Shown here: positions 17,831 through 25,950 of the stretch, in pieces | Layout: the number at the start of each line of letters is the position of its first letter | Numbering within the stretch: the stretch's first letter is position 1 | Assembly: GCF_026341035.1 (NCBI RefSeq) | Contig: NZ_JAPEOQ010000002.1 | Span: 3,906,001-3,970,000, forward strand | DNA from: Streptomyces sp. NBC_01016 | Lineage (GTDB): Bacteria; Actinomycetota; Actinomycetes; Streptomycetales; Streptomycetaceae | Direction of reading: 5' to 3' | Length of the DNA stretch: 64,000 nt | The notes under the pieces: model-generated | Databases searched by the model: none | What the model saw: only the letters and a program-made list of their open reading frames with translations | What the model was told of the DNA's origin: nothing | Made by a program: the position numbers and the translations under genes

Positions 17831-18912
17831 GCGGTGCGCTCCAGGAGGGCCACGCCGATGTGCGCGTCGGCCATGCCGTAGAAGACGTACAGCTCGCCGT
17901 CGATCTCCTCGATCGCCGTCGGGAAGACGACGTTCGGGACGGTGCCGGACATCTCTTCCTCGGTCTCGGGGGCCATCAGCGGCTGGTCGGAGCGGGCGAG
18001 GATCTTCGACGGGTCGGCCGGGTCGAGGATCATCGCGCCGGCCGCGTACGACACCTTCTGGTTCTGCGCCCAGGGGTCCTCGATGGTGCCGGAGACGCCG
18101 TGGTGGATGAGCAGCCAGCCTTCGGGCACGCGGATCGGGGCCGGGCCGCCGCCGATCTTCAGGGACTCCCACTCGTACTCGGAGAGCGCGACGAGCGTGT
18201 GCTGTCGCGGGCGGACGAGGGCGCGGATGTCGGCCTCGACCTCCTTGACCGGCACGTACGAGATCCAGATGCCGGGCCGCTCGTCGGTGACACCGGCGGG
18301 CAGGTGCACGCCCTCGCCCTCGCGGAACCAGCCGAGGTCCCACATCGGGCGGTGCAGCATCGCGTACGACAGCTCGCCGTCGGGGGCCGGGACCGGCTCC
18401 GGGAAGTGGACGACGTCCTTGTTCGGGAAGAGGTTGAGGTCGGTGTCGAGGTCGGTCTGGTACGCGAACTGGATCGGGCCGAGGCGCGTCCAGTCGGTGA
18501 GGTTCTCGGAGACGGCGAGCGCGGGCTTCGGGCCGAGCGGGCCGTAGGCGACGTACGACATGACGTGCTTGCCGAGCGAGGGGACCCAGGTGATGCGGGG
18601 GTCCTCGACGCCCGCGTTGTTCTTGCCGCGCTCCCAGCCCTCGTCGGGGGCGAGGACGACGCCGCGGCGCTCGACACCGTTCGGCACGCCCTGCTCGTCG
18701 AAGGTGACCTCGGCGAGGCCGACGCGGGAGACGTTGCCTTCGGAGACGAGGCGGGGGAGGAGGTGCAGTGTGCCGTCGGGGGTGCGTCCTGCGGCAGGGT
18801 TGAGGACGCCCTCGACCTCGTTCGCCTCACCGGCGAGGGGCGACATGACCACGCCCTTGCGGACCATGCGGTAGGGGATCGTGGTGGCAGTGTCGTCGGT
18901 GGGATTGCTCAT
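17827..18912 (-). CDS. GH130 family glycosidase / mannoside phosphorylase
   Basis: The 361-residue protein has the five-bladed beta-propeller pattern of GH130, with the family motif GVEDPRITWV, HHGVSG near the middle and a C-terminal YVFYGMADAHIG. GH130 enzymes are inverting phosphorylases or hydrolases acting on beta-mannosides (beta-1,4-mannosyl-glucose, beta-1,2-mannobiose and similar). The ATG at 18912 begins 8 nt after the permease stop, and its stop overlaps the oxidoreductase start. The phosphorylase or hydrolase nature depends on phosphate-binding residues I cannot judge without an alignment. It suggests that the imported sugar contains beta-linked mannose. Confidence 0.85.
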   Translation of the reverse strand: MSNPTDDTATTIPYRMVRKGVVMSPLAGEANEVEGVLNPAAGRTPDGTLHLLPRLVSEGNVSRVGLAEVTFDEQGVPNGVERRGVVLAPDEGWERGKNNAGVEDPRITWVPSLGKHVMSYVAYGPLGPKPALAVSENLTDWTRLGPIQFAYQTDLDTDLNLFPNKDVVHFPEPVPAPDGELSYAMLHRPMWDLGWFREGEGVHLPAGVTDERPGIWISYVPVKEVEADIRALVRPRQHTLVALSEYEWESLKIGGGPAPIRVPEGWLLIHHGVSGTIEDPWAQNQKVSYAAGAMILDPADPSKILARSDQPLMAPETEEEMSGTVPNVVFPTAIEEIDGELYVFYGMADAHIGVALLERTA

Positions 18913-18920
18913 GTGCGGAT

Positions 18921-19775
18921 TCAGCCCTTGGTAGCGGAGTCGATGTCGGTGGAGGTGAAGTGGCGCTGGAACACGAGGAACAGGACCACCGCGGGGAGAG
19001 CCAGCACACACGCGCCGGCCAGCAGGGCGCCGGCCGGGTTGGCGACCGTGCCCTGAAGATTTGACAGGAAGCTCGCGAGGGAGACCGCGAGGGGCTGCAT
19101 GTCGGCGTTCTTGGTGACGAGGAACGGCCACAGGAACTCGTTCCACGGCCCGATGAACGTCAGGAGCAGCACGGTCAGGATGGCCGGCTTGGCCATCGGC
19201 AGCGCGATCTTCCACAGGATCCGCAGCTCGCTCGCGCCGTCGATGCGCGCCGCTTCGAAGAGGGACTGCGGCATCTGCGAGAAGAACTGCCGGAACAGGA
19301 AGACGGCCGTGGAGTTGATCGCGAACGGCAGGATCATGCCGAAGTAGTTGTCGCCGAGCCCGTAGTCGCGGACCACGAGGACGTACAGCGGCAGCGTCAG
19401 GAGCTGGAACGGGACCATCTGCACGAGGAGCAGCGCCCCGAACACCGCGCCCTTGCCGCGGAACTTCAGCACGGCGAGCGCGTATCCGGCGAGCACACCG
19501 AAGACCAGCGTGCAGATGAGGACGCCGATCGTCATGATCCCGGAGTTGAGCAGCGAACGGCCCAGCGAGATCGTGCTGTTGATCGCCGCGTAGTTGGCGC
19601 CGGTCAGGCCGGAGGGGACGGCCGCCGACAGATCGCCGGCCGTGACCTTCCGCAGCGAGCCGACGACCATGTAGTAGAAGGGGAACAGGAAGACGACCGC
19701 GCCGAGCGACAGCAGCACGTAGCGCAGGGCCTTCCCGCCGACGCGGCGGCCGGGCGCGGGAGTGGTGGCACTCAT
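18921..19775 (-). CDS. carbohydrate ABC transporter permease (MalG-like)
   Basis: The 284-residue permease shows six hydrophobic segments and the EAA loop EAARIDGASELRILWKIALP, the docking site for a shared MsiK-like ATPase. It begins one base after the stop of the partner permease. No ATPase is encoded in the operon, as is usual for Streptomyces CUT1 importers that use MsiK encoded elsewhere. Confidence 0.92.
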   Translation of the reverse strand: MSATTPAPGRRVGGKALRYVLLSLGAVVFLFPFYYMVVGSLRKVTAGDLSAAVPSGLTGANYAAINSTISLGRSLLNSGIMTIGVLICTLVFGVLAGYALAVLKFRGKGAVFGALLLVQMVPFQLLTLPLYVLVVRDYGLGDNYFGMILPFAINSTAVFLFRQFFSQMPQSLFEAARIDGASELRILWKIALPMAKPAILTVLLLTFIGPWNEFLWPFLVTKNADMQPLAVSLASFLSNLQGTVANPAGALLAGACVLALPAVVLFLVFQRHFTSTDIDSATKG

Positions 19776-19776
19776 G

Positions 19777-20667
19777 TCAGTTGCCCCTCTCGGTGAGCTT
19801 GCGGGCGGCGAGCGAGACGACCATGACGAAGGCGATGAGGACGACGCCGAGCGCGGCCGCGACATCGGGGTGCCCCTGCTCGATGCCCTTCTGGTACATG
19901 AGCAGCACCGGCGACGTGGACGCGTGGTCCGGGCCGCCGCCCCCGGTCAGCAGGTAGGGCTCGCTGAACATGTTGGCGCCGGTGATGATCGCGTAGATGA
20001 CGACCAGCGTCGTCGCGGGACGCACGCCCGGCACGGTCACCGAGAAGAACTGCCGCACCTTGCCGGCGCCGTCCATCGCGGACGCCTCGTACAGTTCCTT
20101 GCCGACGTTCTGAAGTGCGGCCAGGTACAGCATCACGAAGAAGCCGAGCTGCTTCCAGGTCACGAAGACGGCGATCATCGGCATCGCGAGATGCGTGTTG
20201 ACCAGCCACGACGGGTCCGGTGCGTGCGAGCCGAGCAGATGGTTGACGAAGCCGTCCTGGCCGAAGAGGAACTGCCACACCGCGACGAGCGCGACGCTCG
20301 CGGTCACGTACGGGAGGTAGAACGCGGCGCGGAAGAACGCCCGCCCTCGCATCTTCGCGTTCAGCGCGGCGGCCAGGACCAGCGAGAGGCCCACGGTCAG
20401 CGGCACGTTGATGACCAGGAAGATCAGGATGTTGAGGAACGCCTGGCCGACCACCGGGTCGGTGAACACGTCCTTGTAGTTGGACAGGCCCACCCACGGC
20501 GCGTCCACGTCCGTGCCGGGAGCCGTGAAGTAGAAGCGGTGGAAGGACATCCACACCGTGTAGACCAGCGGGATCGCGAAGACGACGAGCAGGAACAGCA
20601 CGTACGGGGAGACGAACAGGGTGCCGATCCGGGATCGCTGGGAGCCCTTCTCGATGTTCACGCTCAT
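19777..20667 (-). CDS. carbohydrate ABC transporter permease (MalF-like)
   Basis: The 296-residue permease has six hydrophobic segments and an EAA-type loop (YEASAMDGAGKVRQFFSVTVP). The start MSVNIEKGSQ overlaps the binding-protein stop by 4 nt (ATGA). With the next gene it forms the membrane channel of a CUT1 oligosaccharide importer. Confidence 0.92.
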   Translation of the reverse strand: MSVNIEKGSQRSRIGTLFVSPYVLFLLVVFAIPLVYTVWMSFHRFYFTAPGTDVDAPWVGLSNYKDVFTDPVVGQAFLNILIFLVINVPLTVGLSLVLAAALNAKMRGRAFFRAAFYLPYVTASVALVAVWQFLFGQDGFVNHLLGSHAPDPSWLVNTHLAMPMIAVFVTWKQLGFFVMLYLAALQNVGKELYEASAMDGAGKVRQFFSVTVPGVRPATTLVVIYAIITGANMFSEPYLLTGGGGPDHASTSPVLLMYQKGIEQGHPDVAAALGVVLIAFVMVVSLAARKLTERGN

Positions 20668-21956
20668 GACGCGTCTCCGTACTCGTTCAGCAGGTCGGTG
20701 ATCTCGGACGAGGCGTTGCGCAGACCCGCGCTTGTGGATTCGCGGCCGAAGACGACCGACTTCGTCCACTCGTCGCGGAAGGCCTGCCAGATGTCGACCG
20801 AACCCGGCACGTTCGGCACCTCGACGACGCGCTCCGCCTGGTCGGCGAAGGCCTTGTACGTGGGGTGCTCGGCGAAGTAGTCGGCGTAGCGCTTCGTCAG
20901 GTCCTCGCGCATCGGCATCTGGCCGGTCGTCTCCAGGAACCTGCCGTCCTGCGCGCTCGACGTCGCGAACTTCAGCAGGTCCCAGGCCGTGCCCCGGTTC
21001 TTGCACGCGCTGAACATCGCCACCGACTTCTCGTCGCTGAACGAGTGCTTGCCGCTGCTGCCGTCGGAGGTGGGGACCGGCGCGACACCGATGTCCACGG
21101 CGTTCTTGTACGCGGAGACGGCCCACGGCCCGACGGTGGCCATCGCGGCCTTCCCGTCGTTGAGGGCGTCGCCCGGATACGCCTCCTGCGGCGCCAGCTT
21201 CTCCGCGTACAACTCCCGCCAGAAGGACGCCACTTGGCGCCCGGCCGCGGAGTCGAACTGCGGTTTGCCGTCCTCGATCAGCTGCTTTCCGCCGCTCTGC
21301 GCGGCGAACGCGGGATAGAAGTCGTACCAGGGCTGGAAGAAGTCACTGGACGGCGAGGGCCAGATCGCCGCTTTCGCGGCGCCGCTGTGCACCAGCGTGC
21401 GGGAGGTCTTCAGGAACTCCTTGTACGTGGCGAGCTTCGGGTGCTCCGGATCGAGGCCGGCCTCCTTGAACAGCTTCTTGTTGTAGAGGATCATCACCGG
21501 GTTGCTCTTCCAGGGCAGCTGGTAGAACTTGCCGTCCGGCGACTTGTACTGGTCGGCGAGGCCGCCGCTGCGCCCGGTGACGTACGACGTGCCGCCGGGG
21601 AAGTCGTCCAGCGGGACGAGCCCGTTCTGCTTCTGGAAGGTCGGCACCGCCGCGGGCGAGGTGTTGAAGGCCAGGCAGGCCGACGTGCCCGCGATGATCG
21701 AGGCGCTGATGGCCTCCTCGGACGTCTTGCCCGCAGGGATCTGCTGGGCGGTGACGTGCTGATCGGGATGGCGCTTGTTCCACGCGGCCACCATCTGCTT
21801 GCCCCACTGCACCTCTTGGGCGTTGTTGGACAGCCAGACCGTGATCGGTCCGCGCGCGTCGGCGGCGACGTTCGCGTCGGGGGCGGCCCGGCCGCAGGCT
21901 GTCGCCGCTCCCGCGAGCGCGAGCACGAGCAGCGAGGACGCCGTTCTCCTCAGCAT
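20664..21956 (-). CDS. extracellular sugar-binding lipoprotein (CUT1)
   Basis: The 430-residue protein starts with a lipoprotein signal (RR, hydrophobic core, lipobox ATAC with Cys21) and continues as a family 1 solute-binding protein (ITVWLSNNAQEVQWGKQMVAAW). The ATG at 21956 has GGAG 7 nt upstream. It captures an oligosaccharide outside the cell and feeds the two coupled permeases. It lies 112 nt after the LacI gene on the same strand. I see no copy of the LacI palindrome in that gap, so it is probably read through from the lacI promoter or from an unrecognised one. Confidence 0.92.
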   Translation of the reverse strand: MLRRTASSLLVLALAGAATACGRAAPDANVAADARGPITVWLSNNAQEVQWGKQMVAAWNKRHPDQHVTAQQIPAGKTSEEAISASIIAGTSACLAFNTSPAAVPTFQKQNGLVPLDDFPGGTSYVTGRSGGLADQYKSPDGKFYQLPWKSNPVMILYNKKLFKEAGLDPEHPKLATYKEFLKTSRTLVHSGAAKAAIWPSPSSDFFQPWYDFYPAFAAQSGGKQLIEDGKPQFDSAAGRQVASFWRELYAEKLAPQEAYPGDALNDGKAAMATVGPWAVSAYKNAVDIGVAPVPTSDGSSGKHSFSDEKSVAMFSACKNRGTAWDLLKFATSSAQDGRFLETTGQMPMREDLTKRYADYFAEHPTYKAFADQAERVVEVPNVPGSVDIWQAFRDEWTKSVVFGRESTSAGLRNASSEITDLLNEYGDAS

Positions 21957-22068
21957 GATGATCTCCGAACTGTTCACGCGCGGCCTCGTCGCCGTGCGCA
22001 ATTCCCGGTCCGCGCACGGCGCGGCCGAAGCCTGTTGCTCCATCGCTTTGTCGCTCTGTCGTGCGGAC

Positions 22069-23091
22069 TCAGTCGCGCGGGGCGGGACCGATCGACGCAC
22101 GGGGAATGAACTCGGCGGGCGGCAGCGCCACGTGCGCCGCGCCCTCGTCCCCGGCGAGCACCGCGTCCAGGGCGCGGGCCGCGGCCTCGCCCCAACCGCG
22201 GGCGTCCGCACGGGCGGAGGAGAGCGGCGGATAGCTGTAGCGGGTCAGGGGCGCGTCGTCGTAGCCGACGACCGAGAGCCGCTCGGGGACCGGGACACCC
22301 AGCTCCTGGGCGACCGAGAGCCCGGCCATCGCGGCCAGGTCGTTGCCGTAGACGATCGCGGTCGGCGGGGTGTCGAGCGCGAGCAGCTCACGGGTGGCCC
22401 GGGCACCGCCCTCGGCGCTGAACCCGCCGGGCAGTACCGGGCCCTCGGGCAGGCCCAGGTCGCGCAGCGCCTGCTCCCAGGCGAGGCGGCGCCGGTGTGC
22501 GTGCCGGAACTCGTGGGGCCCCTCGACGTGCGCGATGCGCCGGTGGCCGAGGTCGGCGAGGCGGCGGACCGCGGCGGAGTAGGCGGGCTCGTCGTCCAGG
22601 CTGACCGTGGGCAGGCCGCCGCCCCACTCGGGCTGGCCCACCACCACGGCGGGCAGGCCGAGCCGGCGCATCAGCGGAGGGCGCGGGTCGTCGTGCCGGA
22701 GGTCCGTGAGCAGTACGCCGTCGACCTGGCGCTCGGCCGCGAGGCGCTCGTACACGCCCTGCTCCTTCTCCGGCGTGGTCACGTGCACCATCAGGCCGTC
22801 GCCGCGCTGCCCGATGACGGCCTCGACGCCCGCGATGAATGCCGGAAAGAAGAGATCTGCCCCGATCTGTTCCGGTTCGCGGGTCAGGACGAGGCCGAAC
22901 GCCCCTGCCTTGCCGAGCGAGAGGGCGCGGGCCTGGCGGCTCGGCGTCCACCCGAGGTCGGCGGCCGCCGCGAGCACGCGGGCCTTGGTGTCCTCCGCGA
23001 TGCCGGGGCGGTCGTTGAGGGCGAAGGAGACGGTGGCGCGGGAGACCCCGGCGTGGCGTGCGACGTCCGCGATGGTGGGCTTGCGGGCCAT
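22069..23091 (-). CDS. LacI-family transcriptional regulator
   Basis: The 340-residue repressor has a classical N-terminal LacI helix-turn-helix (TIADVARHAGVSRATVSFAL), a hinge region and a periplasmic-binding-protein-like ligand core. It is the first gene of the sugar operon. A perfect 18-bp palindrome, GTTCAAACCGGTTTGAAC, and a related second site lie 38-87 nt upstream of its start. That placement fits autoregulation together with control of the transporter and glycosidase genes behind it. The inducer is probably the imported oligosaccharide or a product of it. Confidence 0.92.
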   Translation of the reverse strand: MARKPTIADVARHAGVSRATVSFALNDRPGIAEDTKARVLAAAADLGWTPSRQARALSLGKAGAFGLVLTREPEQIGADLFFPAFIAGVEAVIGQRGDGLMVHVTTPEKEQGVYERLAAERQVDGVLLTDLRHDDPRPPLMRRLGLPAVVVGQPEWGGGLPTVSLDDEPAYSAAVRRLADLGHRRIAHVEGPHEFRHAHRRRLAWEQALRDLGLPEGPVLPGGFSAEGGARATRELLALDTPPTAIVYGNDLAAMAGLSVAQELGVPVPERLSVVGYDDAPLTRYSYPPLSSARADARGWGEAAARALDAVLAGDEGAAHVALPPAEFIPRASIGPAPRD

Positions 23092-23128
23092 GCGTGCGCA
23101 ACTCCTTGAGGGCGGCCTCCGGATGGAC

Positions 23129-23146
23129 GTTCAAACCGGTTTGAAC
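23129..23146. promoter_or_regulatory. LacI operator, perfect 18-bp palindrome
   Basis: GTTCAAACCGGTTTGAAC is a perfect palindrome with the central CG of LacI-type operators. It lies 38 nt upstream of the LacI start. Confidence 0.8.
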
Positions 23147-23160
23147 GGCCGAACGGCGTT

Positions 23161-23178
23161 GACTAAACCGGTTTGAAC
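23161..23178. promoter_or_regulatory. second LacI operator (imperfect)
   Basis: GACTAAACCGGTTTGAAC shares the 10-bp core AAACCGGTTT and the right arm with the first site. It differs at three left-arm positions. The centres are 32 bp apart, about three helical turns, so cooperative binding on one face is plausible. Confidence 0.65.
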
Positions 23179-23263
23179 GTGGAGGCGTCAAGAGGTTGGC
23201 CGATGTGATCTGCGTCGCTGCGCGGTGGGTGGCGCCGGTGGTGTCGTGGCGTCGCGCAACGCC

Positions 23264-23338
23264 TGCCGTTCGAGCGACGGTCAAGGTCTGTCGTGCGTGC
23301 GACGGTCAACGACCGCCGTGCGAGCGGCGGTTGAGCAC
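23264..23338. repeat. three 25-bp imperfect tandem repeats at the 3' end of the MFS gene
   Basis: Copies start at 23264, 23289 and 23314 and share the phase-locked core GCGACGGTCAA (GCGGCGGTTGA in the third). The array covers the MFS stop codon at 23306-23308 and extends into the gap before the LacI operators. Confidence 0.55.
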
Positions 23339-24568
23339 GGCGACCGTCGCCAGGAGGGCGAAGAGGGCCACGGCGAACCAGGTCATCGCCGAGGTCGCCG
23401 TGAGCGAGAGCGTGGCGACACCGAGGGCGACGGCCGGGCCGCTCAGTCCCAAGTAGGCGACGAGGAACAGGCCCGCGAGCGCCTCGCCGCGCCGCTCGGG
23501 AGCCGCCATCGCGACCACGGTCCCGACCGCCGCCTTGAACAGCAGCCCCGCCCCGACGCCCGCGACCGCACCACCCACCAGGAACGTGGCGAGGTCGGCG
23601 GTGTGCATCCCGACGACGAGCGTGACGAAGCCCGCGCCCTCCGCGAGCAGCCCCAGCGTCGACTTCGCCCGCGGCGCGAGGCGGTTGGTGAGGATCTGGG
23701 CGAGGGCCGCGCCCCCGAACACCAGGAACGAGATCGCCCCGGCCAGGAGGTGCGACGGGTGGTGCAGAGCGTGTGCGACGAACCCGGCGGCGATCGACGA
23801 GAACAGGCCGAACACCGCGAAGGACGCGAACGCGCCCGCCGCCGCGGCCACATACCCGGCCCGGTCGCCATGGTCGGCGCTCACCCGCTGCGGCCGGTAG
23901 CGCGGCCTGACCGGCAGCTCGCGCACGGTCTCCGGAGTGCGGGACAGGGCCACCGCCACGACGGCGAGGAGGACGGCGAACACGAGATACGGCAGCCGCA
24001 GCGGAGCCGTCACGTACTGCGCGAGGAATCCCGAGACCAGCGGGCCGAGGCCGAGTCCGCCGATGTTGGCGGCCGTCGACACCGTCTCGAACCGCCCCGG
24101 CGATGCGGCGGGACGGTGCGCGCCGTGCAGTTCGGCCAGGTGGGCGGTGGCCGTCGCACTGAGCATGCCGATGCCGAGACCGCTCACGAACCGGGCGACG
24201 AGCAGCACCGGAAGCTCCGGACTCGACAGGAACAGCAGGGCGGCGACGAACTCGAGGCCGAGCGCCGGCAGCAGGATCTTCTTGCGCCCCACCCAGTCCG
24301 ACACGTGCCCGGCCAGCAGCAGGCTGACGACGACACCCACCGCGTACACCGCGAAGACGACGGTGACCATGAAGGTCGAGAAGCCGTCCCGCTCCTCGTA
24401 CAGCGGATACAGCGGGGTGGGCACCGTCGAGAACGCCATCGACGTGAGGAAGGCGAGCGCCACGATCCAGAAGCCGATGCCGTGCCGGCGCGAACCGGTG
24501 GCGGGGCGTGCGGTGGGCCGGGCGGTGGGGGAGTGGGACGGGGTGCGGACGCGCGTCGGCGTGGCCAT
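23306..24568 (-). CDS. MFS transporter, drug-efflux type
   Basis: The 420-residue protein has about twelve hydrophobic segments and the MFS motif A between helices 2 and 3 (GHVSDWVGRKKILL). The pattern PTPLYPLYEE after helix 1 is common in actinobacterial DHA1-like exporters. It is divergent from a LysR regulator, the standard arrangement for an inducible exporter. Its C-terminus runs into a 25-bp tandem repeat array. The cargo is unknown. Confidence 0.88.
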   Translation of the reverse strand: MATPTRVRTPSHSPTARPTARPATGSRRHGIGFWIVALAFLTSMAFSTVPTPLYPLYEERDGFSTFMVTVVFAVYAVGVVVSLLLAGHVSDWVGRKKILLPALGLEFVAALLFLSSPELPVLLVARFVSGLGIGMLSATATAHLAELHGAHRPAASPGRFETVSTAANIGGLGLGPLVSGFLAQYVTAPLRLPYLVFAVLLAVVAVALSRTPETVRELPVRPRYRPQRVSADHGDRAGYVAAAAGAFASFAVFGLFSSIAAGFVAHALHHPSHLLAGAISFLVFGGAALAQILTNRLAPRAKSTLGLLAEGAGFVTLVVGMHTADLATFLVGGAVAGVGAGLLFKAAVGTVVAMAAPERRGEALAGLFLVAYLGLSGPAVALGVATLSLTATSAMTWFAVALFALLATVAVLNRRSHGGR

Positions 24569-24662
24569 GCGGCAGGAGTCCGTTCGGCTGGAGGAGGTGC
24601 GGGCGGGTACGGTCCACTCTCCGCGCGCACAGCCATCACGTCCAACGAATCTTCGCGCTGGT

Positions 24663-24697
24663 GACGATCGCGAGGACAGATGGTTGCTGCGATAGTC
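24663..24697. promoter_or_regulatory. candidate LysR-binding inverted repeat
   Basis: GACGATCGC and GCGATAGTC form 9-bp arms with one mismatch and 17 nt between them. They lie in the divergent MFS/LysR region and end 5 nt before the LysR GTG. Confidence 0.4.
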
Positions 24698-24702
24698 GAC
24701 GA

Positions 24703-25596
24703 GTGGAACTACGTCATCTCGAGTACTTCGTCGCCGTGGCGGAGGAGCAGAACTTCACGCGCGCGGCGGCCCGTCTGCACATCGTGCAGTCCGCGGTCTC
24801 TGCCGCAGTCAAAACGCTGGAGCGGGAACTGGACGCGCGGCTGCTGGACCGCAACTCCAAACGGGTGCTGCTGACCGACGAAGGGCGGGCGCTGCTGCCA
24901 CGTGCCCGGATCGTCCTGGAGGCCGCGCGCGACGCCGCGGACGCCGTGGCCGAGGTGCGGGGCGCGCTGCGCGGCACCCTGCGCCTGGGCACCCTCACAT
25001 CGATCCGGCTCATCGACCTGCCGGGTCTGCTGGGCGAGTTCCACCGTCGTCATCCGGGGATCCAGGTGCAGATCACCGTCGCGCCGACCGGGTCCCAGGG
25101 GCATCTCACGGCACTTGCGGAACGCCGTCTCGACCTTGCCCTCGTGTCCCTGCCGGGGGCAAGTCCTGCGGAGGTCGAGCTGACGCCGCTGGCCGGCTCG
25201 ACCCTCGACCTCGTGGTGCCGGCCGACCACCCGCTCGCCGGGCGCGAAAGCGTGGCGATCCGCGAGCTGGCCGGGCTGCGTTTCATCGACTGTCCCGTCG
25301 GCTACGGGAACCGCTCCGTCGCCGACCGCGCCTTCGCCACGGCGGGCGTCCCGCGCCACGTCACCATCGAGATCACGGACCTCGCGACCAGCGCCGATTA
25401 CGTCAGGGCGGGCCTGGGCGTCGCCCTGGTGCCGCGCTTCCTCGCCGACACCGCGCACGGCCTGGCCGTCCTGCCGGTGACGGACGCGGACCTCGGCTGG
25501 TCGCTCTATCTCGCGACCCCGGCGGACCGCCCGCCGAGCGCGGCTGCCCGCGCGCTCACGGACCTGCTGCGGAATTCGGCCGACACCATCGCATGA
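24703..25596 (+). CDS. LysR-family transcriptional regulator
   Basis: The 297-residue protein opens VELRHLEYFVAVAEEQNFTRAA, the typical LysR winged helix-turn-helix, followed by the linker helix and a two-lobed substrate domain (TLRLGTLTSIRLIDLP onward). I chose the GTG at 24703 because LysR proteins nearly always start at this MEL/RHLxYF motif. It is divergent from the MFS gene and likely activates it in response to the exported compound. Confidence 0.9.
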   Translation: MELRHLEYFVAVAEEQNFTRAAARLHIVQSAVSAAVKTLERELDARLLDRNSKRVLLTDEGRALLPRARIVLEAARDAADAVAEVRGALRGTLRLGTLTSIRLIDLPGLLGEFHRRHPGIQVQITVAPTGSQGHLTALAERRLDLALVSLPGASPAEVELTPLAGSTLDLVVPADHPLAGRESVAIRELAGLRFIDCPVGYGNRSVADRAFATAGVPRHVTIEITDLATSADYVRAGLGVALVPRFLADTAHGLAVLPVTDADLGWSLYLATPADRPPSAAARALTDLLRNSADTIA

Positions 25597-25707
25597 CGGC
25601 GCGAACGAGGGCTTGAGGCGCCTCTGGCATGTGCCATACGTTTGGATGCGCCGAAGAGGGTTACCCTCTTCAACGCCCCTGGACCCTGGGCAGCTTGGCT
25701 GAAGACG

Positions 25708-25739
25708 CCACAGTCGCATCGCCGACAACGCGACTGTGG
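25708..25739. terminator. terminator hairpin after LysR
   Basis: A perfect 10-bp stem (CCACAGTCGC / GCGACTGTGG) with a 12-nt loop lies downstream of the LysR gene. Confidence 0.6.
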
Positions 25740-25849
25740 TCCTCCGTCCGAGACGCGCCTGCTGGGGCTTCCTCCCGCGGTCCCGCGGCGTCACTGGACG
25801 GAACAGGCGAGGAAGCGCGTGAAGGGGAGCCGTGCTTTCTCGTGGGTGG

Positions 25850-25885
25850 CCCCCGCCGATGTTCGGAAGCGATTTCCGGCGGGGG
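25850..25885. terminator. terminator hairpin after the TPP-enzyme operon
   Basis: A 9-bp perfect GC stem (CCCCCGCCG / CGGCGGGGG) with an 18-nt loop lies 65 nt beyond the stop of the TPP-enzyme gene. Confidence 0.55.
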
Positions 25886-25950
25886 TCGCTGCTGCCTTCC
25901 CGGGCGGCCGGGCGGACGTCAGTGGCCGACTTGTGAGGCCGGGTGAATGG

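Larger units (their letters stand above)
25597..25950. other. 354-nt non-coding convergent region with three hairpins
   Basis: No credible gene is seen between the converging LysR and TPP-enzyme genes. The segment holds a 9-bp perfect inverted repeat at 25653-25671 (GAAGAGGGT / ACCCTCTTC), a 10-bp stem at 25708-25739 and a 9-bp stem at 25850-25885. A short dyad TGGCATGTGCCA lies at 25625-25636. Confidence 0.6.
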
